NCBI RefSeq assembly: GCF_000972495.1
Contig: NZ_LATM01000005.1
Span: 1-64,000 of the forward strand
Source of the DNA: Hymenobacter terrenus
GTDB lineage: Bacteria > Bacteroidota > Bacteroidia > Cytophagales > Hymenobacteraceae
Direction: 5' to 3'
DNA: 64,000 nucleotides
Under the pieces are notes generated by a model. It saw only the letters and a list, made by a program, of their open reading frames with translations, was not told the origin of the DNA and ran no database searches. Position 1 is the stretch's first letter, and every line of letters begins with the position of its first letter. A program made the translations under genes and the position numbers. Below, in pieces: positions 1-8,662 of the stretch.

Positions 1-570
1 ACCAACGAGGAGGAGCGCCACCTGCTCGACGCCGAGTGCCAGGAACTCCTCGCCCAGGGCTGGTACCGCCCGGAAGAAATCACGCGCACCCCCCACCCCG
101 TTCATGACCCCGACACCGGCCGGCTGCTCTACACCACCTACTCGGCCGTCGGCCGACGCCGGGGCCTGAGCTGGGAGTACCAGTTCATCCCCCTGGCCAT
201 TATGGCCGACTGCGCTCACAACCACGGCATAGAGCTCTTTGCGTTAAACCTGGGCAGCCCGTTTGCCAAGTACACGCTGCCGGAAGGCCACCCGCTGGTG
301 CCGGTGCAAGCCGCCATCACGGCCCAGGTGGCTACCCACGGCGAGCAGGGCCGCCACGTGCTACAGCTGCCCTACGACCCCGACCTGCCCTTCGAGCCCG
401 CCCCCACCCCCGTCCCCCTGCCCGTGGACCTGGCCCTGGCCCAACTCGTGCGCAACCGCTACCTCAACCGCTCGGCCAGCCGCGGCCTGCAAGGCCTCAG
501 CGACGGCCGCCCCGGCATGGGCGAGCGCCGAAAGAACGGGCAGCCCCACCGCCTCGTCTTTCCCGGCTAA
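1..570 (+). CDS. C-terminal part of an unrecognised protein (5' end outside window)
   Basis: The frame is open from base 1 to the TAA at 568-570, giving 189 residues, so the gene begins before the window; the internal ATG at 202 is probably not its start. I do not recognise a family. The visible part is soluble, without membrane segments, and has a proline-rich stretch (about residues 130-143) before a basic, glycine-rich tail. It ends 9 bp before a DUF2931 lipoprotein gene on the same strand, so the two are probably co-transcribed. Given the PAAR-like and type VI genes nearby it could be the end of a secreted effector, but that is inference from position only. A short stretch coding FAKYTLPEGHPL (about 258-301) reappears as a scar at 1684-1727. 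Confidence 0.6.
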   Translation, partial: TNEEERHLLDAECQELLAQGWYRPEEITRTPHPVHDPDTGRLLYTTYSAVGRRRGLSWEYQFIPLAIMADCAHNHGIELFALNLGSPFAKYTLPEGHPLVPVQAAITAQVATHGEQGRHVLQLPYDPDLPFEPAPTPVPLPVDLALAQLVRNRYLNRSASRGLQGLSDGRPGMGERRKNGQPHRLVFPG

Positions 571-579
571 CCCTGCCCC

Positions 580-1659
580 ATGCTTCGTTCCCTGCTCACC
601 CGCTGGCTCACCCTCGGCGCCCTGCTGCCCGCCACCTCGGCCTGCGCCCAGCGCCTTCCTGCTTCTAAACACATGTCTCTTTTCCAAACCGAAAAATTTC
701 TACTTACCGCCGGCCCCTGTGCGGCTGACGGCTACTCGGTCACCATCCAGGGCGGCGCCTTCCGTTGTTCCGACGGCTCCATCTTGACCGTGCCCGCCGG
801 TCATGTACTGGAAGGCAACTGGGGGGCCTCGGGCACGACTTGGTCCTCCGGCGACGACCGCCACCCCGCCCCCGAACAGCTCAGCCTGACGTGGTTCTCC
901 TACGCCGAAGACACGTTCTACAAGGGCACCTTTCTGCTCCCCCAGGAGAAAATCTATCAGCTGCTCAAACAAGGCTCCTGGGACATCGAAAAACAAAAAC
1001 AGGTCACCTTCAACCGGCTGACCGTGTGCGTACTGCCCAAGGGCGTGGTCGTCGTCTGGCTCACCGGCGGCAACCAGGTGCTCGTCGGCCGCTTCCAGGC
1101 CGCACCGTTCACCCCCTCGGCCGAACAATACCAGCGCTACTATGGCCCGGCTGACCGCACCCTGATGGTCAAAAACATACGAGCGAGAATGCCGGCCACC
1201 GTACAGGCCGAAATTAAGGCGGGCACGCTCAGCACCACGCAGTGGGACGAGTGGCTCAAGACCTACCCCTGGCAGGTCGCCTTTGCCCAGCCTCTGACCC
1301 TCTATCGCTACGCCGCCTACTACACCAGCGCCGAACGCACCCTTAACCCGCTCACCCGCCAGGGCATGGATGCCTACCGCGACGTGGTGCTGACTCCCAG
1401 CCCCAAGCCCCTGCCGCGCAAGCTCTATTTCTACGGCCAGACACCCCACAAGGCCCGCTACTTGGTCAGCGTAGCTGAGTTCGACCAGGCCGAACTGCAT
1501 GCCGCCGTTGAGCAATTGCTAAAGGAGCACCCGGCCGCCCCGCTCACCTTCTTCTTCGCTATCGACAAGCCGTATCAGAAGGCCACCCTCTCGCTCAAGA
1601 ACGAGTGGCGCGAAATTCCCCTCATCAAGGCCCCCGTCGAAGTGCTTCCCGAGAACTAA
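580..1659 (+). CDS. DUF2931 family protein, probable envelope lipoprotein
   Basis: 359 residues. The N-terminus has a basic start, a hydrophobic stretch and a Cys near residue 22 (TSAC), a weak lipobox; a later ATG at 672 is possible but would lose the signal. The motif WFSYAEDTFYKG near residue 105, followed by a LLPQEKIYQLLKQG-type helix, is what I associate with DUF2931. It is a paralogue of the gene at 2985-4046, sharing FQTEKF, the WFSY..D.FY motif and a KTYPW block. Function of the family is not established. Its place directly after an unknown gene, repeated in the second module next to a PAAR-like protein, fits a cognate immunity or accessory role in type VI secretion, which is inference. 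Confidence 0.75.
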   Translation: MLRSLLTRWLTLGALLPATSACAQRLPASKHMSLFQTEKFLLTAGPCAADGYSVTIQGGAFRCSDGSILTVPAGHVLEGNWGASGTTWSSGDDRHPAPEQLSLTWFSYAEDTFYKGTFLLPQEKIYQLLKQGSWDIEKQKQVTFNRLTVCVLPKGVVVVWLTGGNQVLVGRFQAAPFTPSAEQYQRYYGPADRTLMVKNIRARMPATVQAEIKAGTLSTTQWDEWLKTYPWQVAFAQPLTLYRYAAYYTSAERTLNPLTRQGMDAYRDVVLTPSPKPLPRKLYFYGQTPHKARYLVSVAEFDQAELHAAVEQLLKEHPAAPLTFFFAIDKPYQKATLSLKNEWREIPLIKAPVEVLPEN

Positions 1660-1683
1660 CGGGTGATGGGTTAAGCTGGAATA

Positions 1684-1727
1684 GTCGTTTTGCCAAGTAT
1701 ACGCTACCGAACGGCCACCCGCTAAGG
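1684..1727 (+). pseudogene. Short scar of the gene at 1-570
   Basis: About 42 bases here match 258-301 closely (roughly 36 identical) and would encode FAKYTLPNGHPL, against FAKYTLPEGHPL upstream. There is no flanking reading frame. This looks like the leftover of a second copy of the upstream gene, displaced when the modules were rearranged. Confidence 0.55.
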
Positions 1728-1735
1728 CAAATTAA

Positions 1736-2512
1736 GTGTCGACCAATGGACATTTAGTGAGTGACATTACCAAGCGGGTAACGCTGGGCGGGCGGCCCGC
1801 TGGGGACGGCAGCTATGTCCTTGACTTCGGCATGGGGCCGCCAGTGCTCACGAAGCCCGAAGACTTGCAGTCGATGGAAACCCTGGCGCTACGGCTGTCG
1901 GCTTCGTATGAGTGGGTATCCCTTCAGGCGGCGCCCACGGGCCGGCTCTTGGCAGTGGTGAACCACGAGCACCTGCTCCACACCTGGGAGATTTTGGCTC
2001 AAAGCCTGCGTGAAACGAGCAGCCCCGACGACCAAATAACCCCTACCCTCCTCGACTTTATAGGGCGGCAGTTGCAGGACCCGCACAACGTGCTGCGCTC
2101 GCTCCGGCACGACTACCTCTACCAAACCCTGCTGGGCGACTTCTATGACCAGCGCCTGGGAACAGCAGCCGACGCGGCACGCACGCGGGGTTTCTCCCAG
2201 TTTTTTGATGACCTGCCTCTGTGGTTTTCCGAGCAGGTCGAGGTAGTGCCCATTGCGGCAGACGAACCCATGACGCTGGCGCTAAAGGGCACTCTCGACT
2301 CGCAACAAACTGACGTGGCCGCTATTCGGGAATTGATGATGCAGGCAGTGGGGGCTGCGGCTGACCCGGCCCTGGCCCCGCACTTCAAGTATGAGGCAAC
2401 CTACGTGCTAGACCCAGACACGGGCCTGCCCTTTCGCGTTGAGCTAACGGTCTATGGCCGATTAGCTGAGCTGTACAACAAAGAATACACCCTTACCCTG
2501 CAACGAATATGA
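1736..2512 (+). CDS. Hypothetical protein preceding a PAAR-like gene
   Basis: 258 residues from a GTG start; no better ATG gives the full frame. No signal peptide or membrane segment is visible and I do not recognise the family. The stop codon overlaps the ATG of the DUF4280 gene by 4 bp (ATGA), so translation is coupled. By position it could be a chaperone, adaptor or structural partner for loading onto the PAAR-like tip protein, but nothing in the sequence proves that. Confidence 0.6.
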   Translation: MSTNGHLVSDITKRVTLGGRPAGDGSYVLDFGMGPPVLTKPEDLQSMETLALRLSASYEWVSLQAAPTGRLLAVVNHEHLLHTWEILAQSLRETSSPDDQITPTLLDFIGRQLQDPHNVLRSLRHDYLYQTLLGDFYDQRLGTAADAARTRGFSQFFDDLPLWFSEQVEVVPIAADEPMTLALKGTLDSQQTDVAAIRELMMQAVGAAADPALAPHFKYEATYVLDPDTGLPFRVELTVYGRLAELYNKEYTLTLQRI

Positions 2513-2922
2513 GCCAAACCGGACAAGAACTGGTGTGCAACGGCGCGCTGTGCCAGTGCGACAAGGGCACGCTACCAAGCATGCTGCAAGTGACCAGTAA
2601 CCAGCACGTGTACCTACAGGGCAAGCTCGTGGCCACCACCCAGGATAAGACCTTCCTGCCCTTCGGCACGTGCATGCTTAAAAATAACCTGCCGTGCACG
2701 CCCATGCTGCTCTGGCAGGATGCCTTCGACCTCGTGAGCGTTGACTCGCCCATGAGCCACCCGCTGCTGGAGAAGAGCACCATCATGTGCTCCTTCGGGG
2801 GCAAGGTCAGCATCCTGCTCACCCTGCAGATTGCCGTGCCTGGCCTGCCTGCTCTGCCCCAGGTCGAGGGCGTGCGCACGGCGTTCATGAGCCTGTGTCC
2901 GCTGCTGCTCAACGAGGACTGA
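2509..2922 (+). CDS. DUF4280 PAAR-like protein, putative type VI spike tip
   Basis: 137 residues. The pattern CNGALCQCDKGT at the start, the repeated Cys residues and the central block KTFLPFGTCMLKNN.PCTP are typical of DUF4280 domains, which resemble PAAR repeat proteins that cap the type VI spike and recruit effectors. The gene overlaps its upstream neighbour by 4 bp and is followed 62 bp later by a DUF2931 lipoprotein. It lies 2.5 kb from tssO/tssK/tssN, which supports a link to that secretion system. There is no C-terminal toxin extension, so an effector would have to be a separate protein. Confidence 0.8.
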   Translation: MSQTGQELVCNGALCQCDKGTLPSMLQVTSNQHVYLQGKLVATTQDKTFLPFGTCMLKNNLPCTPMLLWQDAFDLVSVDSPMSHPLLEKSTIMCSFGGKVSILLTLQIAVPGLPALPQVEGVRTAFMSLCPLLLNED

Positions 2923-2984
2923 GCCATTACCGGAGCGCTGACGGATGCTCCACGACTGCTCGCCCACTTCCCTTGCTTATTGCT

Positions 2985-4046
2985 ATGTCCCTTTTCCGCT
3001 TGTGCAGCCTGCTGCTGGCTACCGCGCAGCTCGCCGCCTGCCAGTCCCCCCATTCCCCCACCACCACCGCCATGCTGCCCGCCTTCCAAACTGAAAAATT
3101 TCGCCTCTCCGCCCGTCCCGGCAGTGCTGACGGCTACCCCAGTACGATTATGGAGGGGCGCTTCATCAACTCGGCCGGGGGCAGCTTTCCCCTGCCCTGG
3201 GGCCACACCCTCAACAGCAGTTGGAGCGGCTCGGGCGTCGGCTGGGCGGTGGGCGAGGAAATGCAGGCCGTGCCCGACAGCCTGGAGCTGCGCTGGTTCT
3301 CCTACACCGAGGACAAGTTCTACGAGGGCCACTTCCTGCTCCCCCAGGAGCGAATCTACCACCTGCTCAAGCAGGGCTACTGGAATGCCGAGACCAAGCA
3401 GCAGGAAACCTACTCCTCCTTCACCGTCTCGGTGGCCCCCACCGGCGGCGTCTACGTCTGGCTCGATGGCACCAACACGGTCTTCATCGGCCGCTACCAG
3501 GCCCGCGAAATCGAGTTCGACTTCGCCAGCTTCATTCCCATGGCCGACCGCGCCGAGGTGGTGCGCGAGGGCCGCGAGCCGCTCTCGCCCGAGGTCAAGC
3601 ACGAGATGGCCACCGGCACGCTCAGCACCAAAAAGTGGGATGCCTACCTCAAGACCTACCCCTGGAAACTCGCCTTCAGCCAGCCCTTGACTCTGACTGA
3701 GTTCGGCGTCGGCTACGTCAATGCCGAGAAATTAAGCGCCCCGCTCACGCCCGACATGGCCGCTTACGCCCAGCTGGTACTCGCTCCCAGCGCCAAGCCC
3801 GTGCCCTCCTATGCCATGCTCTACGTGGCCGGGGCCTACGGCCGCAAAAAGCTCTTCAAGGTGGATACCTTCGACGAGCACGAGACCATGGACGCTTTTC
3901 AGACCCTGCACGCCAAGTACCCCAACGAAGTCCTCACCCTCTTCATCGACACCAACGAGCAGCTCACCAAGGCTGTCCTCTCCCTGCGCGTCGGCAAGCA
4001 CGTCATCCCCCTGCCCAAAAGCCCCGTCGAGCTCTTCGACCTCTAG
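2985..4046 (+). CDS. DUF2931 family lipoprotein
   Basis: 353 residues. I chose the ATG at 2985 because it gives a clean lipoprotein signal (hydrophobic stretch, then QLAAC, a perfect lipobox) where upstream extension does not. The motif WFSYTEDKFYEG and the helix after it match the paralogue at 580-1659; the rest aligns throughout. It is the last gene of the 1736-4046 module. As for the paralogue, a protective or accessory role for the neighbouring PAAR-associated gene is a guess from position. Confidence 0.78.
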   Translation: MSLFRLCSLLLATAQLAACQSPHSPTTTAMLPAFQTEKFRLSARPGSADGYPSTIMEGRFINSAGGSFPLPWGHTLNSSWSGSGVGWAVGEEMQAVPDSLELRWFSYTEDKFYEGHFLLPQERIYHLLKQGYWNAETKQQETYSSFTVSVAPTGGVYVWLDGTNTVFIGRYQAREIEFDFASFIPMADRAEVVREGREPLSPEVKHEMATGTLSTKKWDAYLKTYPWKLAFSQPLTLTEFGVGYVNAEKLSAPLTPDMAAYAQLVLAPSAKPVPSYAMLYVAGAYGRKKLFKVDTFDEHETMDAFQTLHAKYPNEVLTLFIDTNEQLTKAVLSLRVGKHVIPLPKSPVELFDL

Positions 4047-4354
4047 CTACCCGACCTGCCCGGCAGGTACTCCAGGCTAGCGGGGTCAGAGTGCCCGCGC
4101 CCATGCTGTGGCGCTGGCAGAGGGCCTCAGCATGACACGCATTGCCGCACTCCCGCGTCACCTGCCCCCAATCAGGTGCTTCAGCGGCAGCCAGTGACGG
4201 GAGACGCGGCTGCACTGCTCCTGCCTCGCGGAGCCTCCACGAAGACAGCGTGTGGCAGGAGCTTTGCTGCTTTCGCTGAGAATTGCTGGCGCCCAACAAG
4301 CTGCGCTACTACCATTACTTGGAGCGGAAAGCAATCGATTATTTTTTTATACAA

Positions 4355-4463
4355 TTTGCCACCAATCGGGTAGCAATGAATTATTCTTTTATTAAATTCG
4401 CCACTCAGCAGGTAGCAATGAAATTTTAATTTTTACTATTCGCCATCTAATAGCGCTTCATGG
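4355..4463 (+). promoter_or_regulatory. Three 42-bp-spaced direct repeats upstream of an XRE regulator
   Basis: Two near-identical copies of a GCCAC-n8-GTAGCAATGAA motif lie at about 4355-4380 and 4397-4422. A third, degenerate copy (CGCCATCTAATAGC) at about 4439-4463 overlaps the start codon of the XRE gene. Spacing is 42 bp each time, four helical turns. The stretch is AT-rich against its surroundings. It looks like an array of operator half-sites for the regulator encoded next to it. Confidence 0.5.
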
Positions 4464-5107
4464 CTCGCCGTTCCCATCCTTCGCCCAGCTTAGCCGCGGC
4501 CGTGCGCACCAATTTTGCTCTGACGCAAGCGGAGTTGGCCCGCTTTATGGGGGTAAGCCGGGCATTGGTGTCCGCCGTTGAAGCTGGTCATAAAGAGTTT
4601 TCCGAAGGCCCCCGGCACCGGCTATGGGTGCTGGCCCGGCAGTTGGCCCCGCCAGACGGGCAGGGCCCACCCGCCCCGGCTTTCGCCCTCGGCACGGACC
4701 CCGACGACCCTGCCCCGGCTACCGACCTGCCCGGCCCGCTCGACCCCGCCCCCATTGAGGCGCGGCTACGGCGTTGCCGGTTCTTGGTGGTTAAGGCGCG
4801 GTTTGAGCTGAACCAGCGCCACCAGCCGGCCCATAACTACGCCCGCCGCCGCTGGGCCGTGCAGGTATTAAGGGCGGCTCTCCTACCTCCGGGAACGGTC
4901 GGCGCGGCGCCAACCGCGCCCGGCCGCCTCGCCTACCCAGGGGCCACGCCGGACCCCGTGGCCGATGGCCGTTGGCTGGACCGCCTCGCCCTCGATACGA
5001 AAGCCGCGTCCGTCCCGCTCACTACCACCCAACGGGCCCTACGACTGGTCCGCCTCCATGTCCTCGAAACCGAAGTCAAAGCGCTGGAAGCGCTACTTGC
5101 CGGTTGA
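4460..5107 (+). CDS. XRE-family helix-turn-helix protein
   Basis: 215 residues. Residues about 10-55 form a lambda-Cro type helix-turn-helix (LTQAELARFMGVSRALVSAVEAG). The remainder is proline- and alanine-rich with Arg-rich helices and no recognised domain. The periodic direct repeats that run up to its start codon suggest autoregulation. It stands alone, convergent with tssO, and is separated from it by a strong palindromic terminator. Whether it controls the secretion genes is unknown. Confidence 0.75.
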   Translation: MARRSHPSPSLAAAVRTNFALTQAELARFMGVSRALVSAVEAGHKEFSEGPRHRLWVLARQLAPPDGQGPPAPAFALGTDPDDPAPATDLPGPLDPAPIEARLRRCRFLVVKARFELNQRHQPAHNYARRRWAVQVLRAALLPPGTVGAAPTAPGRLAYPGATPDPVADGRWLDRLALDTKAASVPLTTTQRALRLVRLHVLETEVKALEALLAG

Positions 5108-5325
5108 GGAACGACGGGTGATAGATTAGCCCGAAGCAGGATGGGAGCGCCAGATCAGCCAAGCCGTTATGCCGAGTACGGTGAGCGGGAGGGCGACATA
5201 GCCAAGCAGCTTGCCCGGCCATCATTCCTTTAGTGTCAGGCAGCCTTTTTCCTAGCAGGGCTACACGCAACACCGAAGGCAACCACCTCAAAGGCGAGTG
5301 AGCCCACAGCAATAAGATACTGATA

Positions 5326-5373
5326 TCTAAAAAGAAAGGCGAGCAGAATATTCTGCTCGCCTTTCTTTTTAGA
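5326..5373. terminator. Bidirectional palindromic terminator
   Basis: A 48-nt perfect palindrome: an A-rich run, AAAGGCGAGCAGAAT, its exact complement, then a T-run. It lies between the convergent XRE gene (+) and tssO (-) and has A and T tracts on the correct sides to stop both. Confidence 0.85.
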
Positions 5374-5454
5374 ACGCCTACCGACATTACCAGCCGAAGG
5401 CCTAGACTCAGTTAAAGCAGAGCTAACAGCGTCGGCCAGCCCCCTTGCTGACCT

Positions 5455-6315
5455 CTACAGCAACCCGAAGAAGCGTGCCGGACGGCCCAATTCAAGGTTG
5501 ATGGGCTCAAGCGTTTTCTCGATGCTTTGCTTCAGGTCGTCGGTGGCGGGGTCTTGCAGGATTTGGATGAAGGATGTGCGCGAAGCTTCCAGCAGCTGAC
5601 GACGCTCTTTGCTGCGGGGCTTATGGTCGAGCGCCCGCTGACGCTGACAGTCGGCCTCAGCGAAGGCGACCTGGTCGCGCAACAAGGCAATCTGAAGCCG
5701 AGCCGAAGAGCTGGCAGCAGGCGGGGGCGGGGGAGTTCCGGGGCCCCCAGACGGTGCAGGACGATTGAGGCTGGCCTGCAGCATGATAATCTGCTGCTTA
5801 GCCTGCGCTAATTCTACGGCAATCTTTTCACAGCCCCGGGCATCATCGCCGCGTTTAGCCAATTCCTGGCGGAGCACATCAATAGTATTACGGGTCGAGC
5901 GGTAGAGGTCGAAATCACGCAATATGTTGCGGGCCAACAGGCGGTGAGCGGGGATTTGCATCCGGCTGGAATCGTTACGCAACTCACTCAACCCTACCGC
6001 GATGTCGTTCAAATAATCCTGATTGCTGATGGTAAGCTTGCTTCGCACAAGCTCATTGGATTCGCCCACCATTTTTGCATCGACCGCGTCGATACGCCGC
6101 AAGTGGTGGGTGAGCGTATCAAACTGGGCAACAAGGCGAGCCTGCTCCTCGTGGGTGCGGTCGAGCTCACGCTTGAGCCGAGTATTTTCATCGGCAATGC
6201 TGTTGTTCGAAAACAGATAGTATGAGGCACCCAGCGGAATGAGCAGCGCCAAGAGGTACAGCAGCATAAACTGCCACAGGCGGGTGCGTCGTTCGGGTTG
6301 ATTAAGGGGTTTCAT
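5455..6315 (-). CDS. tssO: Type VI secretion protein TssO
   Basis: 286 residues with one membrane segment near residues 15-35, then a long helical, charged region (about 40-170) and a Pro/Gly-rich linker near 190-205. This N-in membrane anchor plus coiled-coil layout is that of TssO of the Bacteroidota (type iii) system, where TssN, TssO and related proteins replace the TssJLM membrane complex. It is the third gene of tssN-tssK-tssO, 42 bp after tssK. It is longer than the TssO proteins I recall, mostly at the C-terminus. Confidence 0.75.
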   Translation of the reverse strand: MKPLNQPERRTRLWQFMLLYLLALLIPLGASYYLFSNNSIADENTRLKRELDRTHEEQARLVAQFDTLTHHLRRIDAVDAKMVGESNELVRSKLTISNQDYLNDIAVGLSELRNDSSRMQIPAHRLLARNILRDFDLYRSTRNTIDVLRQELAKRGDDARGCEKIAVELAQAKQQIIMLQASLNRPAPSGGPGTPPPPPAASSSARLQIALLRDQVAFAEADCQRQRALDHKPRSKERRQLLEASRTSFIQILQDPATDDLKQSIEKTLEPINLELGRPARFFGLL

Positions 6316-6357
6316 GAAGGCAGGAAGATGACAGCGGACAGCAACGGTAGCGAGGTA

Positions 6358-7563
6358 TTAAAACGGATTCCAGCGCACGTTGCCGGCGGGGCGGTTCTCA
6401 GGCTGCGGCAGCACGACCGGCGCCGAAGGGTCCACCGGGTTTTCGTTGATAAAGCTCTGCCAGCCTTCCTTGTTCTTACCAATGTATTCGAGCTGGCTCA
6501 GCTGGCGGAAAATAGCGCCTATTAATTGCCACAGGTACTGCTGCTGCCGCAGGTGGTCGTGCACTTGGTGATGGTTGTAGGTAATCGTAACAGCGCTATG
6601 CAACGCCCCAAGCAGGGTTGCTGGCAGCGTTTCGGACCACTGCTCGAAGTACTTAAGTAATTCTTCCCGCTCGCCTTCGGTGAGACTGTCAATCGATGTT
6701 TTCACTTGCTTGGCCACGCGCAGCAGCACGTCGAGCAGGTAGATGGGGGGCTGATTTACAGCAAGCAGACGCAAGGTCGTCAATTGCTGAGCCAAGGCAA
6801 GCAGCGTGTGTTCGGCCAAGTCGCGTACCATGTCGCCCAAGTGGCTGCGCTTGTCCGTGCGCAGCTTCACTTTGTGAATAATCTTAAAGGCATCCGTTTC
6901 CAACTCCGTCAGTTGAAAATCGAGCTGATGCAGGGCCTGTAAAAGTGCGGGGTGGCTGGCTAACGCCGTGCTCGGCGGGATGAAGTGCGTTATTGGCCGC
7001 AACTCACCTTCGGCGTATTGCAACTCACCCACTATCAGAGTATATGCCGCGCTAGTGGTGCCGCTCAGCTGCTGGGTGGGGACAAAGCTCAGCTCGTAAG
7101 CAGGGCGGGTGTACGGGTGACGGGGGGGCACCTCCTCGGGCGACGGAGTGCCAGCAGCCACACGCTCGAACGGATTGACCGTGAGCACCACGCTGAAGCG
7201 CAAGCCTTCGGTAGCAGTCAGGCTGAAGGAGGCGAGCAGTTGGGACAAGCTGGTCCGCGCTGTTAGCGGCGAGCTGTTGGCCGTGATTTCGATGCGCGCA
7301 CCACCGGCCGTAATGGCCCGGCATTGTGTGAGGCGAGCCTGCACTTCATTCTGGGCGTCCACGGTCAGCAGCAATTCAAACGCGTTGGGGCTACCCAGTT
7401 CATTGCTGGTGGGCAACAGGCCGTAGTAGTCCGGGCGCAGTTGCAGGGCCGTGGCATCGCGCAGGTGGTCGGTAGTGAAGCGCTCGACTTCGGCGAAGTG
7501 GCGGCGGGAGATTTTCATCCCGTCTACCCAGTTCACCGGGTAATAAGTAATTTCAGGAAGCAT
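6358..7563 (-). CDS. tssK: Type VI secretion baseplate subunit TssK
   Basis: 401 residues. The opening YYPVNWVDGMKISRRHF corresponds to the conserved TssK start ('W.eGm.i...HF'), and the protein is mostly helical after residue 200, as expected for TssK, whose trimer links baseplate and membrane complex. Start ATG at 7563. It lies 57 bp after tssN and 42 bp before tssO on the same strand, so the three genes form one transcript. Confidence 0.85.
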   Translation of the reverse strand: MLPEITYYPVNWVDGMKISRRHFAEVERFTTDHLRDATALQLRPDYYGLLPTSNELGSPNAFELLLTVDAQNEVQARLTQCRAITAGGARIEITANSSPLTARTSLSQLLASFSLTATEGLRFSVVLTVNPFERVAAGTPSPEEVPPRHPYTRPAYELSFVPTQQLSGTTSAAYTLIVGELQYAEGELRPITHFIPPSTALASHPALLQALHQLDFQLTELETDAFKIIHKVKLRTDKRSHLGDMVRDLAEHTLLALAQQLTTLRLLAVNQPPIYLLDVLLRVAKQVKTSIDSLTEGEREELLKYFEQWSETLPATLLGALHSAVTITYNHHQVHDHLRQQQYLWQLIGAIFRQLSQLEYIGKNKEGWQSFINENPVDPSAPVVLPQPENRPAGNVRWNPF

Positions 7564-7620
7564 AGCCGAGAAAGAGAGACGAAAGTAAAAGGAAAAATGC
7601 CGGCACGGCCCGCCGACGGT

Positions 7621-8463
7621 TTAGTTTTCGAAGGACGAAGCGGGCGGCACTCGCTGAGCGACAATGATGCTGCCCTGGCGCAAAAAATTATCCTGGAAAG
7701 TATAATCCGGATCAAAGTAATGGCGGGTGCGCCACCAGGGCCGTTTGGCATAGAAGAGCCACCCGAAGGGCTGGCCTTGACTGTCAATGTACTGCAAGGC
7801 TTGGTCGGGCTTGAGCTGGTTGTAATCGGTGACGAAAATAGCAAACAAGTCGCTCAACCGCATCTGGTAAGGTGCTTTTGACGAAAAATCATGGTATAGC
7901 GATTCGCCATGCCGACGCGTCATCCAAAAATGGATTACCATAAAGTGGCTCAAGTCGATGCGCGACAAATCGGGACCGGGGGCAATTGGGTTGTAATACC
8001 ACAGCTTATATTCCGGGTGCGGAACGGCTTTCCAGGCCCGGTAAGATTCCCAGAAAAAATAGGGCAGCAAAAACGGTATCACGGCCATCATGAATCCGGA
8101 GGGTGGCAGGTAGTTTTTAGCCCATGGCACCCAGCGCAAAGCGAAAATGGCACCGCTGCCCAAGGCAGCCGTAACCACCAATATCAGTACCGACTGCCAG
8201 CGTTGGCTGGAGTCGTGCCAACTCAGCCAGTTCTGTAGCTGCGCGGCATAGAGCCAGCCCAGCAGCAGAATAGCCAGCTGCAATAAGCCCAGCGTGAGCT
8301 GAAACCCAAAAGGGCTACGCACTGCGGCCAACCCCAGCAGCCCAAAAGCCAACACCGTACATAATACGTAAAGCAGAACGCTGATAAAGATCTTACTACC
8401 TTGTACTCGCGAGGTAATATTAGATATGGCCCCACGGGCCTGGGACTGCGGATTGGGAAGCAT
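7621..8463 (-). CDS. tssN: Type VI secretion membrane protein TssN
   Basis: 280 residues. Four to five hydrophobic segments occupy roughly residues 25-145, followed by a cytosolic or periplasmic domain with conserved-looking aromatic motifs (LWYYNP, HFWMTRR). This matches TssN, a membrane component of Bacteroidota type VI systems. It is the first gene of the tssN-tssK-tssO operon, and a good promoter lies about 65 bp upstream. Confidence 0.78.
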   Translation of the reverse strand: MLPNPQSQARGAISNITSRVQGSKIFISVLLYVLCTVLAFGLLGLAAVRSPFGFQLTLGLLQLAILLLGWLYAAQLQNWLSWHDSSQRWQSVLILVVTAALGSGAIFALRWVPWAKNYLPPSGFMMAVIPFLLPYFFWESYRAWKAVPHPEYKLWYYNPIAPGPDLSRIDLSHFMVIHFWMTRRHGESLYHDFSSKAPYQMRLSDLFAIFVTDYNQLKPDQALQYIDSQGQPFGWLFYAKRPWWRTRHYFDPDYTFQDNFLRQGSIIVAQRVPPASSFEN

Positions 8464-8527
8464 TCGGGAAAATTACAATCAAAACAGCGATGTTGAGTCT
8501 ACCCCACGCTAGCGGGCAGTATTGGAC

Positions 8528-8558
8528 CAAAGTACGGAAAATTTTAGGCCCGCGCCAA
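8528..8558 (-). promoter_or_regulatory. Putative promoter of tssN-tssK-tssO
   Basis: On the minus strand TTG, 21 nt, then TACTTTG: close to the Bacteroidota consensus (TTG, 17-23 nt, TAnnTTTG) with one base less in the -7 box. It would start transcription about 58 nt before the tssN ATG. Confidence 0.5.
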
Positions 8559-8662
8559 AGCACAATGGCTTGGCTGGCTTAACTTGGTCGGCGCCGCGGG
8601 TGTAGGTTTGCAGTAGAAGTGCGGCGCCCGCGCTTTCAGTTGTTCGTTATTGTTCTGGTTAC

